Source: Brachypodium distachyon
Lineage: Eukaryota > Streptophyta > Magnoliopsida > Poales > Poaceae
Direction of reading: 5' to 3'
Assembly (NCBI RefSeq): GCF_000005505.3
Contig: NC_016131.3
Coordinates: forward strand, 28,511,001-28,575,000
DNA length: 64,000 nt
Positions 10,795-23,276 of this stretch are shown here, one piece after another. A program made the translations under genes and the position numbers. Within the stretch, counting starts at the first letter, position 1. The number at the start of each line of letters is the position of its first letter. The notes beneath the pieces are model-generated. The model was not told where the DNA came from, made no database searches, and saw only the letters and a list, made by a program, of their open reading frames with translations.

Positions 10795-13700
10795 ATGGGC
10801 CGTGCTTGGATGTACGAGGACAGGTTACGTCTTGAGTGGATAGAGCGGCTGAAGACTTTTGTCGATGCCGGCGTGGAAGATATGCATAGGAAAGGGGGTG
10901 ATAAGATGTGTTGTCCCTGTGTGAGATGTAGGAACAGCAAGCTGTACGAGGCAGAGGATGTGGAGATGCACTTGCTCATGCGGGGATTTGTGTCAGGTTA
11001 TTCAAGGTGGACTTCTCACGGGGAGGATGGCATTGAAGCCGATGGCGGCATTGAGATGGAAAACATGGAGTCTGATGACAAGCCTGGTGAAGAAGCATAC
11101 CGTGGCGTGGATCCAGTACAGGACGTTCCAACCGGTAGGATGGTTGAAATGCTGGACGATCAGCATCTGCAGAATCAGTTGGATGACCCCGAGGATGAGA
11201 GGGTGTCCCGTAAGTTCGAGAAGCTGAGGGAGGATGCCGAGACACCGTTATATGAAAATGCCGGCGTGGATAAGAGTGTGCTAGAAGTAATGCCCGAGCT
11301 TTTGCGTATAAAGGCAACATACAACATCGTGGACTCGGGATTCACGGAGATTCTGAGTTACCTACGTACGGTACTTCCTCCGGGCAACAAGTTGTCTAAG
11401 AGCACGTACGAGGCGAAGAAAGTTACATGCCCACTCGAGTTAGAGGTCATCAGATACCATGCTTGTTCGCTGGACTGCATCATATATAAGGGCGACTACA
11501 AAGACATGCACAGCTGTCCAGTATGCAAAACATCCCGATACAGGAAGAAAGACCCCAATCCTGACGGCGAGGAGGAAGAATTGAAGCGTGGTGCGGCGGC
11601 AAAGACGGTCTAGTATCTCCCGTGTGGCACCGGGCTGGAGCGTTGGTTCCAGAACGAGAAGGAGGCCAGGTGGTTCATCTACCACGACGCGACTCAGGCG
11701 GATATCTATCCTGAGGGCGTGTACCGCAACGATGATGGAGTCCTCAGACACCCCGCAGATGCGGCTCAATGGAGGACTCTGGACGACGAATTCCCCGAGT
11801 TCGGCGCAGAGCCCAGGAACATCAGGTTCGGGATGAGTACGGACGGGATCAATCCGTTCGGAAACTTGAGCAGCAAACACAGCACATGGCCGGTGATCCT
11901 GTTCATATACAGCCTCCCCCCGTGGCTTGTCATGAAGAAGAAGTACATCCACCTATCAATGCTCATACAGGGCCCTAAGCAGCCTGGAGCTGATCTGAAC
12001 GTGTATCTGAAACTGTTGAAGGATGAGCTCAAGGAGCTTTGGGAGAGGGTCGAAAGGTTTGGGACGCTCATAAGAAGGAGGAGTTCACCCTTCGAGCAGC
12101 TCTCCTGACATGTGTGCATGACTACGCGGCGAACGGGAACTCATCGTGCTAGTCAACACATGGGTACAAAGCGTGCACAAAGTGCGGGGATGAGACAGAC
12201 GGGTTGTTCCTGCCAGAATCAAAAAAGATCGTGTACATGGGACACCGTAAGTGGCTGGAGATGAAGGACCCGTGGAGGGATGATAAGAAAAGCTTCAACG
12301 GGAGGGCAGAGAGGCGGCACAAACCGAGGGAGCTGACTGGACACGAAGTATACGAAATTGTCAGGGACCTCAAAGTCGTGGCCGGGAAAGCACAGCCGGC
12401 TGTAGGTCCAGATGGTGGCGGCCTTACGTACAAGAGGAGGTCCATGTTCTGGGACCTGCCTTACTGGAGGTTCTTACAGAGCCGTCACACCATAGACGTC
12501 ATGCATGTCGAGAAGAACGTGTGCGACAGCCTGTTGGGCTTGATGATGCACCACGCGGACAAGTCAAAAGATGGACCAAAGGCACGGAAGGACCTGCAGT
12601 GGATGGGGATAAGGGAGAAGCTGTGGTCGATAGAGGAAGAGGCGCCGCAGGAAAACAAGGATGGTGAACGCACGATATATACGCGATGCAAACCTGCGTG
12701 TTACAGTCTGAGCAAAGCCGAGCTGCATAGAATGTGTGAGTGTCTCCATGGCATCAAAGTTCCATCGAACTACTCATCCAGCATCAAGAAACTCGTTGAC
12801 ATGAAGAGCCACAAGCTGGTTGGCATGAAGTCTCATGACTGCCACGTGATTCTCACGCAGCTACTTCCGGTTGCAATAAGAGGCTGCATGGAGCCATGGG
12901 TGAGAGAGACGGTCATGAAGCTCTGTGACTTCTTTGACACGATCGGCCAAAAGTCCATCACGGTGGACCGTTGCCTGCAACTGAGGGACGCAATGATACA
13001 GATATTGTGCGAATGTGAGATGTTCTTTCCCCCAACGTTCTTCGACATTATGGTCCATCTGATGGTCCACGTCGCCGATGAGATCTTGTTGTTAAGGCCA
13101 TCGTTCCTGCACAACATGTTTGGGCCCGAACGATACAACGGGGTGCTGAAGCGATACGTTCGTAACAGAGGGCGTCCCGAAGGAAGCATCATGGAAGGCT
13201 ATCATGCAGAAGAGTGCGTTGAGTTGTGCACTGATTGGTTGGCGGACCGCAAACCCATAGGGGTCCTCGAATCACGACATAAGGGGAAGCTAGAAGGTGA
13301 AGGTGGGCTTGGCCGGAAGGAGCTTCATGTGCATGCCCGCCAAAGAATGGACGACTTTATAAGAGCACACACAATGGTGCTGCAACTCACGCCAGAGGTC
13401 GAGCCGTTCATCGACATGCACATCGAAGAACTTCGAAACCTCAACCCTAACAGGAATGATGATTGGATCCAGCGAAAACACAATTCTACATTCGCCATGT
13501 GGCTGAAAGATCTTTGGTATCCGAGGGCTGTGGCGAATGAAGATGAGAAGATTGTCCAGAAGTTGTCACGGCTTCCCGACCGCAACGTCGTGACATACCG
13601 GTCGTACGCAATGAATGGGTATACGTACTACACCAAGGCTCAAGACCGTAAGAGTACGTACCAAAACAGCGGTATAGTGCTCGTAGCTGAGACGGGGACC

Positions 13701-14219
13701 GACAGCGAAGGCCAGACTGAAGCGTACTACGGCGTGGTCGAAGAGATCTGGGAGCTTGACTATACCTTCACCACCATCGCCATGTTTCGCATCAGATGGG
13801 CACGCGATGTCAGGCATGAAGATCATAGGTTCACAACAATGATTCTGCCAAAAGAGATTCCCCGTCATCAGGTGAACGTCAAAAGAATCTCGGCACTGCA
13901 TGAACCATGGCAGTTTGCTTCCAAATGCAAACAAGTCTTCTTCGTAGAAGACCCGATAGCGAAAAACCGCGTAGTCATGAGGAGAGGTAAAAGGAGCAAT
14001 GTTGGGGTCGATGGAGTAACTTCACAACAAGACTATGAAGGTTTGCCTGATCCCACGACCAAGCAAGAAGAAGAGGTCGCAAGACGGACGATCCAGACAA
14101 GAAAGAAGTCAAAATTACCCACACAAGATGGGGCCTACGCCAGAAGTAGCCACGATGAGGTCCAAACGTATAAGAGGAAAGAGAAGACAACCAAGAAGAA
14201 AGACAAGATTGTCCAATAG
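10795..14219 (+). pseudogene. CACTA TNP2-type transposase (Transposase_21 family), broken
   Basis: The ATG at 10795 follows an acceptor AG (tgttgtag). The order of parts is as follows. First comes a transposase-associated domain (MGRAWMYED..., cysteine cluster CCPCVRC). A CPVCKTSRYRK zinc-like knuckle lies near 11517. The Transposase_21 core has STWPVILFIYSLPPW and IQGPKQPGADLNVYL near 11885-12010, and GHRKWLEMKDPWR near 12240. A DUF4218-like stretch includes DVMHVEKNVCDSLLG. The C-terminal DUF4216 has YGVVEEIWELDY, near 13730-13930. It should excise and insert the element by recognising the CACTA ends. It is not intact: there is a TAG at 11611-11613 where the third element has TGG, a frame change near 12055, and another TAG at 12150-12152. 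From 12153 to the stop the frame is open for almost 690 codons. Confidence 0.88.
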
Positions 14220-14600
14220 TTCACTATTTGTGTAGTTTTCAATGTAATTTGAATTCTAACGAGGTTCGAATCTTAACTTGTTCAAATTTGAAAACAAATG
14301 CCGTAAATTTGTTCGCAATATTTTTCTACTGTGAATGCATATTTTATTTGCTTGTTTCATCATTATAAAGGAGAAAAAAAAGTTTTTAAGCCCGCCCGGG
14401 TCAACTAGGCTGTTCGGGTTCGGGCCCAGCCAGGCGAACCCGGGAGCAGCCTACTACCTACTAGGCCAGAGGGGACCCGGGCCCACAGGGCAGTTAACCA
14501 AGCCCACAAAGAACATTACAGGCATCGGGCCCACGGGCCAGGCGAGGAGCACAGGAGACAGGCGAGATGATTAATCGGAAGCTGATGCACAGATGAGAGA
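14220..14600. other. Downstream of TNP2, no gene
   Basis: AT-rich 3' flank (14220-14390), then a GC-rich stretch with repeated cccgggc/gggccc text (14390-14560). No terminal inverted repeat or coding signal is visible. The right end of the first CACTA element appears to be lost here. Confidence 0.4.
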
Positions 14601-14769
14601 AAGCCTTATATGTTGGTTGAAACGCGTGTAAACTAGCGAGGTGGGAGTAAACTCCCACCTCGCCTCGCGCGGAGCCCGCAGAAGGACAGCAGTGGCGGTT
14701 ATTACAAGGAAAACCGCCACTGGAAGGGGACCGGTGGCGGTTATTACAAGGAAAACCGCCACTAAAACC
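14600..14769 (+). mobile_element. Second set of CACTA left-subterminal repeats
   Basis: The text aaacgcgtgtaaactagcga resembles gtttgtaaacaagcgaggtg at 9890-9910, and two gtggcggttattacaagga / aaccgccact pairs follow. This is a left-subterminal region fused directly to the Ulp1 module at 14770. It suggests a deletion derivative rather than part of one continuous element. Confidence 0.6.
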
Positions 14770-14799
14770 CGCCTCGGTCCATCTCCACCCGCCCGGCGC

Positions 14800-16313
14800 A
14801 TGATGTCTCCGTCGCCGCTTGGCGCCTCACCTGGTCCTTTCGACTACGAGCCCACGGAACGAGACTTCTCACCTGCGGCAGAGTGTAGCGACGACAATGC
14901 AGGCCAAAATCCTCCGTCGCCGCCCAAACCCGAAGCCCCGAAGCCATCCGCACCAAGACCCGTCCCTCGAAGAGCCGCAGCACAATCGGCCCCGTTGGAG
15001 AGCCGTCCAAGTGCCCCTACTGGGATGCAGGTCCCCCAGAAACCGGACAGTTCCAATTTCCTGAGACGTAGGAAAAACAAAAGGGGGACAGGCGGCAAGG
15101 CAAACAAGGGCTCCTCCAAGGAGGCGAAAGAGTCGTCTTCTACGGGAAGACAACCAAAGACCGCGCCGCAGATAGAAGGGATTTGGGAAGAGCGGCCAGA
15201 CATTCTGAAGATGCCCACCCACCCCCGTGTTGGAGATAGATTGCCTGATGGGTCTTATTTCGTGGACAGGCGATTCTCCCAATTTTTGTTGTTCCACCCC
15301 GGACAACCGATGGTGTCCCAGGATGACCTGTATCACCTACCACGGGTGATGCAAGAGCTCCATGAAAAATACATGAACGTGGGATCATCAGGCGTAGACC
15401 TAACAAATCTGGAAATTAGGGTTCGAGTGCCAAAGCATTATGGCTTCTTTGACTCCAATACGGGAGAAGTTCAGAAGGAAAATGACGTTACCTTCGGCAT
15501 TGACTTCCTCGACTTGTGTCACCTCTTCAACCGCAAGTTTCTCGACAATGCGATTTTAAAACTGTGGTGTGTACACTACACGAGGGAGGCCTATAGGGTG
15601 AAGCAATATGGGATGGCCGTCGCCGACCCCCTACTCTTCAACGCCACTTTGCTTGGTCCAGACCCATTGAATACCTCACTCAATTCATCTTGAAGCACAG
15701 AGACTGCCATTTCGTATTGATATTGTACCATCTACAGTAAGTGTTTTTCAATTCGCGTGAATACATAAATCTTTTTCCGTCGGAAGACTTGCTTGTTATA
15801 TTATTTGGCTAATACAACGTGCCCTTTTTGTGAAACAGCGGCCATTGGGTGACAATCGCCATCTGCCTCGATATCAGAGGGGTCACATATTTTGATCCAC
15901 TAAGACGCAAGGGGAATGAACCACAACACGACTTTGGGCCCATCAAATATGTCATCGACTCAGCCTATCGCGACGCGGTGAAATGGTACGGGATGAGTGG
16001 CTTCAGCCGCAATCCTGACGCTCCCCTCAGGCACAATTTCAACTTCCCCTGCGAGCAACAGCCTGAAGGATCTGTCTACTACGGTTACTACTGCGCGCAC
16101 ACTATTCAGCAGATGATCAACGACTTCAAGCCAAAGGGGAAGAAGACCTTCGAAGAAGTGAGGTATTGGTTTCTGGCCAACGCCAAGTTAGGGCACAACT
16201 CTGAAATTCTCGTGTACAAGATCCAGAAGGACATCGGCGAAATCCTCAACAAGGAGGTCCTCAAATCGAGCGGAGTTTACTACGGCGGCGGGATTGTCGC
16301 CAAAAGTGGCTAA
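14800..16313 (+). pseudogene. Ulp1 (C48) cysteine-protease module of a CACTA element, copy 1
   Basis: Exon 1 runs from an ATG at 14800. An intron follows from about 15737 to the acceptor at 15838, and exon 2 is 15839-16313. Exon 2 carries the Ulp1 pattern: catalytic His in GHWVTIAICLD, Asp in VTYFDP, then a Gln and Cys in the stretch NFPCEQQPEGS and YYCAHTIQQM. Ulp1-type enzymes cut SUMO-like tags from proteins; in plant transposons the domain is carried along and its role is unknown. Compared with the copy at 21103-22670, exon 1 has lost 28 bp just after LLGPDPL (near 15667). This shifts the frame and ends the ORF at 15693. The N-terminal Transposase_24 and DUF8039 parts present in the other copy are absent here. 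Confidence 0.78.
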
Positions 16314-16552
16314 ATTGTGTGGAATACTTTTATTTGTGGCTCATTCTTTCAAACACTTTGTATACACATGCATGTGACTTGAATGTTTAACTCGTGTGGA
16401 ACTTTGTCATATATTTGCTGTTATTTCTGTTTCTTTGGTGTTGTATATTGTGCTGCTGTTATTATCTGTGTTGTGCTGTATTCCTGCTATTTCTGTGCTA
16501 CAAGAATATTTATTTTTATAAATAACTCATTTATTTATTTTCGGGAAAAAAT

Positions 16553-16696
16553 AGTACCAGTGGCGGTTAAGAAGCACCGCCACTGAAAACATAGCAGTGG
16601 CGGTTAGGAAGGACCGCCACTGGAAAAAGTTCTAGTGGCGGTGGCCATAGACCGCCACTGGAAAATGTCCAGTGGCGGGTACTTCGCCCGCCACTG
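16553..16696 (+). mobile_element. CACTA right subterminal repeats, tip missing
   Basis: Inverted pairs of GTGGCGG...CCGCCAC motifs match 22905-23046. At 16696 the match stops at cccgccactg and the sequence jumps into the S repeat. The terminal inverted repeat and D1 were therefore removed by a deletion of roughly 0.95 kb relative to the other copy. Confidence 0.75.
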
Positions 16697-17493
16697 ATCA
16701 GTGTGCATCTTCCGGCGACCAATACAAAAATTGGTGGGTCTTCAGTAACGAAGGGATCCGTACTTCCGTGAATGAACTGATGGTTTCTCTCTCTTTAATT
16801 TATCTCTATTCATAGCATGATCAACAGGTCAATTAATGGGTGGCGGTACTTCTTCCTTTTTAGCTTAGTTGTTCATGGTATGAACTTGATTGAATTATAT
16901 ATCCATGGAATCTGATGCATAAATAAATAGCAATTTGATTGATAGCCATGGAATCAGAATGTTAAACCAGTACAGTGGATTGATGGAGTATCTAGTTGGA
17001 AAACTAGAATCAAAATGAATCATTCATCAATGACAAACAGAAAGATTACTTCATTGAATTATCTATCATTAATTACAACTGGGATCCTTTGGTGCTGGTC
17101 TCTTTTTCGTAAAAGAACCACATGATTGAATTATCTGCGAGCAATTGATTATCCAGCCACAAGCAATGCTCTTTTACTAGTATATTGACATGGAGGTCTC
17201 CTTTTCATTAGTTTGGTGAATTTGCAAGGTACTAAATTTGATTGATAAACAACTTTTTCTGTTAAATTTTAGTAGAATTGGTACTGTTTTTATACAGTTT
17301 CTGTTATGCATAAAATAGAATCGGCAACGGCTAACACTTCAGCACCAGCGGCGGTGACGGCTACAACTTCAGCACTAGTGGCAACAACGGCAGAACTTCA
17401 GCAGAGGCGGCAAGGGGTGGTTTGGTTAAGATGTTTGTTTGTTTTTTCTGAAAAGAAGGATAACCACTGGCCGTTGCATTGATTGATGCACAG
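16697..17493. repeat. S flank repeat, copy B
   Basis: Almost identical to 23989-24783, ending with gattgatgcacag in both. It contains an exon-like stretch near 17300-17480 rich in Ala and Thr codons (ANTSAPAAVTATTSALVATT), bounded on its left by a possible acceptor. Function unknown. The stretch of S shared with copy A is 16697-16795. Confidence 0.75.
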
Positions 17494-18215
17494 GACTTAG
17501 GGATTTCCCAAATCTTGTCCAACTCACCAGTGGCGGTGAGTTGTATGAAACCTGCCACTGATGATGATTTCAGAATGCACTATTATAATTCTATTCTATT
17601 CTCTGCGTTCCCAAAAAATATAACAGTTGTACTTTTGAGTGTATAGTAATATTGTTTGTTCCCACTACAAGTTTTAGACATTAATTTATAGTATTTCAAA
17701 CAAATTTCTGTGATTATGTGTGGCTTTGGTGCTTATTTAATTCCATACAATTCAATTTTCATCAAAATGAGCTGAAACTTGGCATGAGAACACCTCTCAG
17801 TCTAATGAAGCCACATGGAAAAAATCAAACTCAAAGTTGTTATAATGTTACAATTTGGATGTTGGCTTAGAAGGTATCAGAGATATCTACCTAGATGATC
17901 CCAATTTGGTATTCTTATGGGCTTCATTTGGAATTTTGACACCAAACTTCATATACATATTGTTGTGTGAGAAGCCTCCATGCCAAATATCAGACCATTC
18001 TAAGCAATTTTGTAATTTATAATAATTTTTAACCACAGTAAATACTACAAAAGCATAAATATTTCATTTTCAGCAATGTATTTAGCATTGAAATCTTTAG
18101 TGAGACAAGAAATAATTATTATACACTTGAAAGTACAGGTGTCATAATTTTCAGAAAGACACAGAATATAATAAGAATATAATAATAGAGCCAAAATATT
18201 AACTAGTTGCACGTA
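17494..18215. other. AT-rich DNA between CACTA modules
   Basis: One inverted subterminal pair (ccagtggcggtgagttg ... cctgccactg) lies at 17528-17561. The remainder to 18215 is AT-rich with no open frame of note and no recognised repeat. Confidence 0.4.
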
Positions 18216-18440
18216 TATAAAATATCACCGCCACTGGTGCGTGCAACAGGCATGTGGTGAACCCTCACTGCTGTTCCAATTACCAGTGGCGGGGTTTCAT
18301 ATACCCGCCACTTGTGGGTCACCAATGGCGGGTATCCGGAAAAACCCGCCACCGGTGGTCTCTTGTACCAGTAACCCTAGGAAGGATCGCCAGTGGCGGG
18401 TATCAACGTAATACCCGCCACAGGTGATGTTCCTTATATA
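18216..18440 (+). mobile_element. CACTA left-subterminal repeats and promoter of the Transposase_24 gene
   Basis: The motif here is mainly the GTGGCGGG / CCCGCCAC variant, in at least six copies. A TATATATA (near 18434) follows, then a leader that shares gatggcgaagcgctgccc with the leaders at 10148 and 62170. No CACTA terminus is seen on the left. Confidence 0.65.
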
Positions 18441-18657
18441 TATTACAGAGCGCGACTTAGCGAAAAATTTCGTATCCGAAGTGCGCGTCCTCCCTGACCA
18501 GCAGCGCTTCCTCGACCTCCCCGATGGCGAAGCGCTGCCCAAATCTCGCGCCGCTGCCCTTCTCCCTCGCCTCCCCTCCCCTCCCTCGTGCCTCCCTCGC
18601 CGCCGCCCTTCTCCTCGCCTCCCTCGCCGAAACCCTAACCTAGCCGCCGCCGCCGCC

Positions 18658-21600
18658 ATGTCACAGAAGGACACGAGCAGGGGGTCGCAACAGATGACGA
18701 GGAGCGGGACGCCCCTCGCCCCACAGGCCCCGCCATCGGATCCGGATTCGGCGACCCCGCCTTGCCGCCGCCCGGCCTGCATCGCCGGGGGCGCGGCCGG
18801 GCCGCCTCGACGCTGCCGCCTCCACTGGCCGCGGCCCCCGCCGCCACGGCGGCCGTCCCCACCCCTGCCGAGGTAAGGATTAGGGTTAGGTTTAATCTTC
18901 TTTTAAATGGGATCAAATTATTGTTTAGTTTGAAGAATTTGGTGTTAAATTGGTTCAATTAGATCAATTTGTTGATGTTTCGTGGTAAAATATGGTTCAA
19001 TTTGATCAAATTGCTGCTGCTTAGTGTCAAATTATGGTTTAATTTGATTAATTTGCTACTAGTTATGGATTTGTTTGATGAAATATGTTTGAATTTGATC
19101 CTGACCATCGTGTCGGTTGATATGAGGAATGTGGGCCCGGTCATCGTGCCGGGTCGTTGAGAAGAGTCCGGCCATCGTGCCGAGGGGGTATATGTGGGTG
19201 GGAGTTTTTTTTATGCGGGCATAAAATTCGGGTAGACTCATTTGTTGTTTTACAGCAATGGTCATGCCGAATTTTTCCATTTTTTTTAAATTACTTTTGT
19301 AAGTGTTGGATAGGAACCTCAGGCTCACGTTGAAGAGTTGCCTGAGCAGCCACCGGTTGTGGAGGGAGAAGTCGAAGAAGAAGCGGGGGCATCTTCCTCG
19401 GGCTCGGAAATTGCCATGGTCGAAGAAGGAGCCGAGGAGCAGCTGTTCCTTGAAGGATCTGAGGAGCGGCTGCTCTTTGAAGGAGCAGCTAACGAGGAAG
19501 AAGCCCAGGGTGCGACGTCTCAGGCTACGGAGTCGACTACTCGGTCGAAATCCAAGCGGGGGGGCGAATAAGGTGCCGATGGAGTCGTGGGTCGTCACCA
19601 AGCTAAATAAAGAAAACTACCCGAAGGAACCGATGGAGGCTGCAGAAAGATTCTCGAACACATGCAACGCCATCGTACGGGTACGCGCTCGGATCTATCA
19701 AAGATGGAGCGACATCCCGGAAGCTGTGAAGCAGGACTGTTACGAGGCGGCATGGAAGCGGTTCGTGCCTGCAAATGATGAGATCAGGAGACAGTTGGAG
19801 TGGCGGATGCACCAAGTCATGAGGAAGGGCCAGAGCACATGGCAATATAACTGCAGGAAGCTCATCGGCAAAGACTGGAAGACAAAGGTTAACAAGCACT
19901 GGAAGGGGATCTCGGAGGAGGACTGGAAGAGGTTCAAGGTGTGGGTCAGGTCAGATGAATTCAAGGCCAGCCAAAAATGGTACAAGGAGCTTCGTGAGAA
20001 AAGGCCCTTCGACCACCGCCTTGGCAGTCGTGGACGCCCCGGAAAGGAGAAGGTGTGGGCGAAGGAGGACACCGCATTGGACCAAGCCGGTATACAGCCG
20101 AGGGTCCCAACTTTGCTTCGCGGTGAGCGCTCCAGCAAATGGCTGCGGTCGTCCATGACCCCAAATCAGTGGGCGGGCCTGGAGCCTATGTTAGAGAAGC
20201 AAGAGGCTGCACTCATAAGGCCTCGTCCTAACATCTTCTTTTATCGGTTGGGCTTCTTATACTCACATATAAGATTAACACCGAGCATGTTGTTTTTTGT
20301 ATACAGGGTGCAATGGCAGAGTGGGAGTCGGATGGCTCCCACTCGTCTATCAACCAATAGTGGGATGATGCCATCAGCTACGCTCTGCAACGAAATGAGC
20401 ACGGGGGCCATATGTGAGGTGTCGGTTCCGGGCCCTTTCACAGGCAGATGGCGAAAGAGCAAGGTTCCCGCAAACGCAGAAGGGCATCCAGCAAAGAACA
20501 GAGCTCAGAGGAATTAGATGAGAAGATCCGGGTGTTGGCGAGGGAGAAGCTCATGCGGCATGCAAGGGACCAGCGTGACGTCGACAACTTCATTGATCAT
20601 GGTGTTCCCCACCGGCGCCCATCCAACCAACCCCAACCACACCGGATCCGTCCCCGCTACCCAATAAGAGCACCTCATGCTCCAGTACCGAGTGCCAGCT
20701 TGACCCGCTTGGGCCACCTGACGAGAACCTCACGGTAAGCGTCTTTCCGTGCTACGAAAAATAGTGAAATACCACTATCCTGCTCCAATATATTAATGAT
20801 GTTGCCATGTTTGTCATGCGCAGAAGGGCGTCAAATGCCGGCTACACATGCCGACGGTGGGGAATCCTCTGGGCGCGCGCGGGTTGCTGATGCCGCATAC
20901 GGCCGTGGTGCACCACGTGACCCTGCGAGACGACTTGGTCATGGTGCAGGTGGACTCCGTGCTCAAGGGCTTAGAGGACGAACCGGTCCCTTATCCTCCG
21001 CACAAAGAGGCGACGACCCTAAGTGATTGCGTCAACTCCTACCTCATCTGGCCTACGAGGTTGGTGTTCCTCGCTACGGAGCCGTCTCCATCTCCGTCGC
21101 CCCGCCTCGGTCTGTCTCCACCCGCCCGGCGCATGACGACTCCGTTGCCGCTTGGCGCCTCACCCGGTCCTTTGGACTACGAGCCCGCGGAATGAGACTT
21201 CTCACCTGCAGTGGAGTGCGGCGACGACAATGCAGGCCAAAATCCTCCGTCGCCGCCCAAACCCGAAGCCCCGAAGCCATCCGCACCAAGATCCGTCCCT
21301 CGGAGAACCACAACACAATAGGCCCCGTTGGAGCGCCGTCCAAGTGCCCCTGCTGGGATGCAGGTCCCCCAGAAACCGAACAGTTCCGATTTCCTGAGAC
21401 GCGGGAAAAACAAAAGGGGGACATGCGGCAAGGCAAGCAAGGGCTCCTCCAAGGAGGCGAAAGAGTCGTCTTCTACGGGAAGACAACCAAAGACCGCGCC
21501 GCAGATAGAAGGGATTTGGGAAGAGTGACCAGACATTCTGAAGATGCCCACCCACCCCCGTGTTGGAGATAGATTGCCTGATGGGTCATATTTCGTGGAC

Positions 21601-22670
21601 AGGCGATTCTTCCAATTTTTGTTGTTCCACCCCGGACAACCGATGGTGTCCCAGGATGACCTGTATCGCCTGCCACGGGTGATGCAAGAGCTCCATGAAA
21701 AATACATGAATGTGGCATCATCAGGCGCAAACCCAACAAATCTGGAAATTAGGGTTCGAGTGCCAAAGCATTATGGCTTCTTCGACTCCAATACGGTGGA
21801 AATTCAGAAGGAAAATGACGTTACCTTCGGCATTGACTTCTTCGACTTGTGTCACCTCTTCAACCACAAGTGTCTCGACAATGCCATATTAAGACTGTGG
21901 TGTGTACACTACACGAGGGAGGCCTATAGGTGAAGCAATATGGGATGGCCGTCGCCGACCCCCTACTCTTCAACGCCACTTTGCTTGGTCCAGATCCATT
22001 GTTGGCCGAAAGTAGAAGGTTGGCGATTAAATGCCTCATTCAATTCATGTTGAAGCACAAAGACCGCCGCTTTGTATTGATATTGTACCATCTACGGTAA
22101 GTTGTTTTCAATTCGCGTGAATACATAAAAAAAATTCGGTTGGAAGACTTGCTTGCTATATTATTTGGCTAATACAATGTGCATCCTTTTGTGAATGGCC
22201 ATTGGGTGACAATCGCCATCTCCCTCGATATGGGAGGGGTCACATATTTTGATCCACTGCGACGCAAGCGGAATGAACCACAACGCGACTTTGAGCCAAT
22301 CAAATATGTCATCGACGCAGCCTATCGCGACGCGGTGAAATGGTACGGGATGACTGGCTTCAACCGCAATCCTGACGCTCCCCTCAAGCACACTTTCAAC
22401 TTCCCCTGCGAGCAACAGCCTGAAGGATCCGTCTACTGTGGTTACTACTGCGCGCACACTATTCAGCAGATGATCAATGCCTTCAAGCTGAAGGGGAAGA
22501 AGACCTTCGAAGAAGTGAGGATTTGGTTTCTGGCCAACGCCGAGTTACGGCACAACTCAAAAATTCTCGTGTACGAGATCCAGAAGGACATCGGCGAAAT
22601 CCTCAACAAGGAGGTCCTCAAATCGAGCGGGGATTACTACGGTGGTGGGATTGTCGCCAAAAGTGGCTAA
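18658..22670 (+). pseudogene. Transposase_24 - DUF8039 - Ulp1 fusion gene of a CACTA element, broken
   Basis: Exon 1 starts ATGTCACAGAAGG and ends at a GT donor at 18873. Exon 2 begins after AG near 19311 with an acidic Glu-rich stretch. The Ptta/En/Spm plant-transposase region (Transposase_24) follows, with motifs NKENYPKEP and SDIPEAVKQDCYEAAWKRF, through about 20220. Later exons carry a basic KRRRASSKEQ stretch and a DUF8039-like part (LHMPTVGNPLGARGLLMP, 20830-21060). This reads straight into the Ulp1 module (GHWVTIAISLDMGG, VTYFDP, YYCAHTIQQM). Breaks: a G-run frameshift at 19558-19564, TAG in the exon after 20310, TGA at 21193, TAG at 21319, TGA at 21526, a one-base deletion near 21929 and a lost acceptor near 22195. 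The protein would be the element's second, DNA-binding factor; the peptidase role is unknown. Confidence 0.78.
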
Positions 22671-22904
22671 ATTGTGTGGACTACTTTTATTTGTGGCTCA
22701 TTCTTTGAAACACTTTGTATACATGCATGTGACTTGAATGTTTAACTCGTGGGAACTTTGTAATATATTTGATGCTATTTTGTTTCTTTGGTGTTGTATA
22801 TTGTGCTGCTGTTATTATACGTGTTGTGTTGTATTCCTGCTATTTCTGTGCTACATGAATATTTATTTTTATAAATAATTCATTTATTTTTTTCGGGAAA
22901 AGAT

Positions 22905-23276
22905 AGTACCAGTGGCGGTTATAAACCACCGCCACTGAACATATAGCCGTGGCGGTTAGACACCACCGCCACTGGAAAAGGTTCTAGTGGCGGTGGCCAC
23001 AGACCGCCACTGGAAATGTCCAGTGGCGGGTACTTCGCCCGCCACTTCTGTACTCCACGTACTTTTCAGGTGGTGCCGGAGGAATTTATAGTGGCAGTTT
23101 GTAAGTCTTCGGTGGCAGGTATTTTACCAGCCATTGGTGATCTCGGTGCAGCAGTGGCAGGTATTTTACCCGCCACCGGTGCTAAAACCTCCAGTGACGC
23201 AGAGTTGGTGGCGGGCGTGATCACTGCCACCAACCCCATTTTTTGACCGCCACTAGAGGGGTTTTCTGGAGTAGTG
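22905..23276 (+). mobile_element. CACTA right subterminal repeats and right terminal inverted repeat
   Basis: Inverted pairs of the GTGGCGG motif continue to 23260, changing to weaker GTGGCAGG copies nearer the tip. The element ends GGGGTTTTCTGGAGTAGTG at 23258-23276, which pairs inverted with the left end at 5857. The flanking triplets (agt left, ttt right) are not the same, so the two ends probably belong to two different insertions of one family. Confidence 0.82.

Noticed and set aside
5857..23276. A CRISPR-like array from the regularly spaced GTGGCGG motifs
   Set aside because: Motifs are inverted pairs of variable spacing at transposon ends in a plant genome; they are CACTA subterminal repeats.
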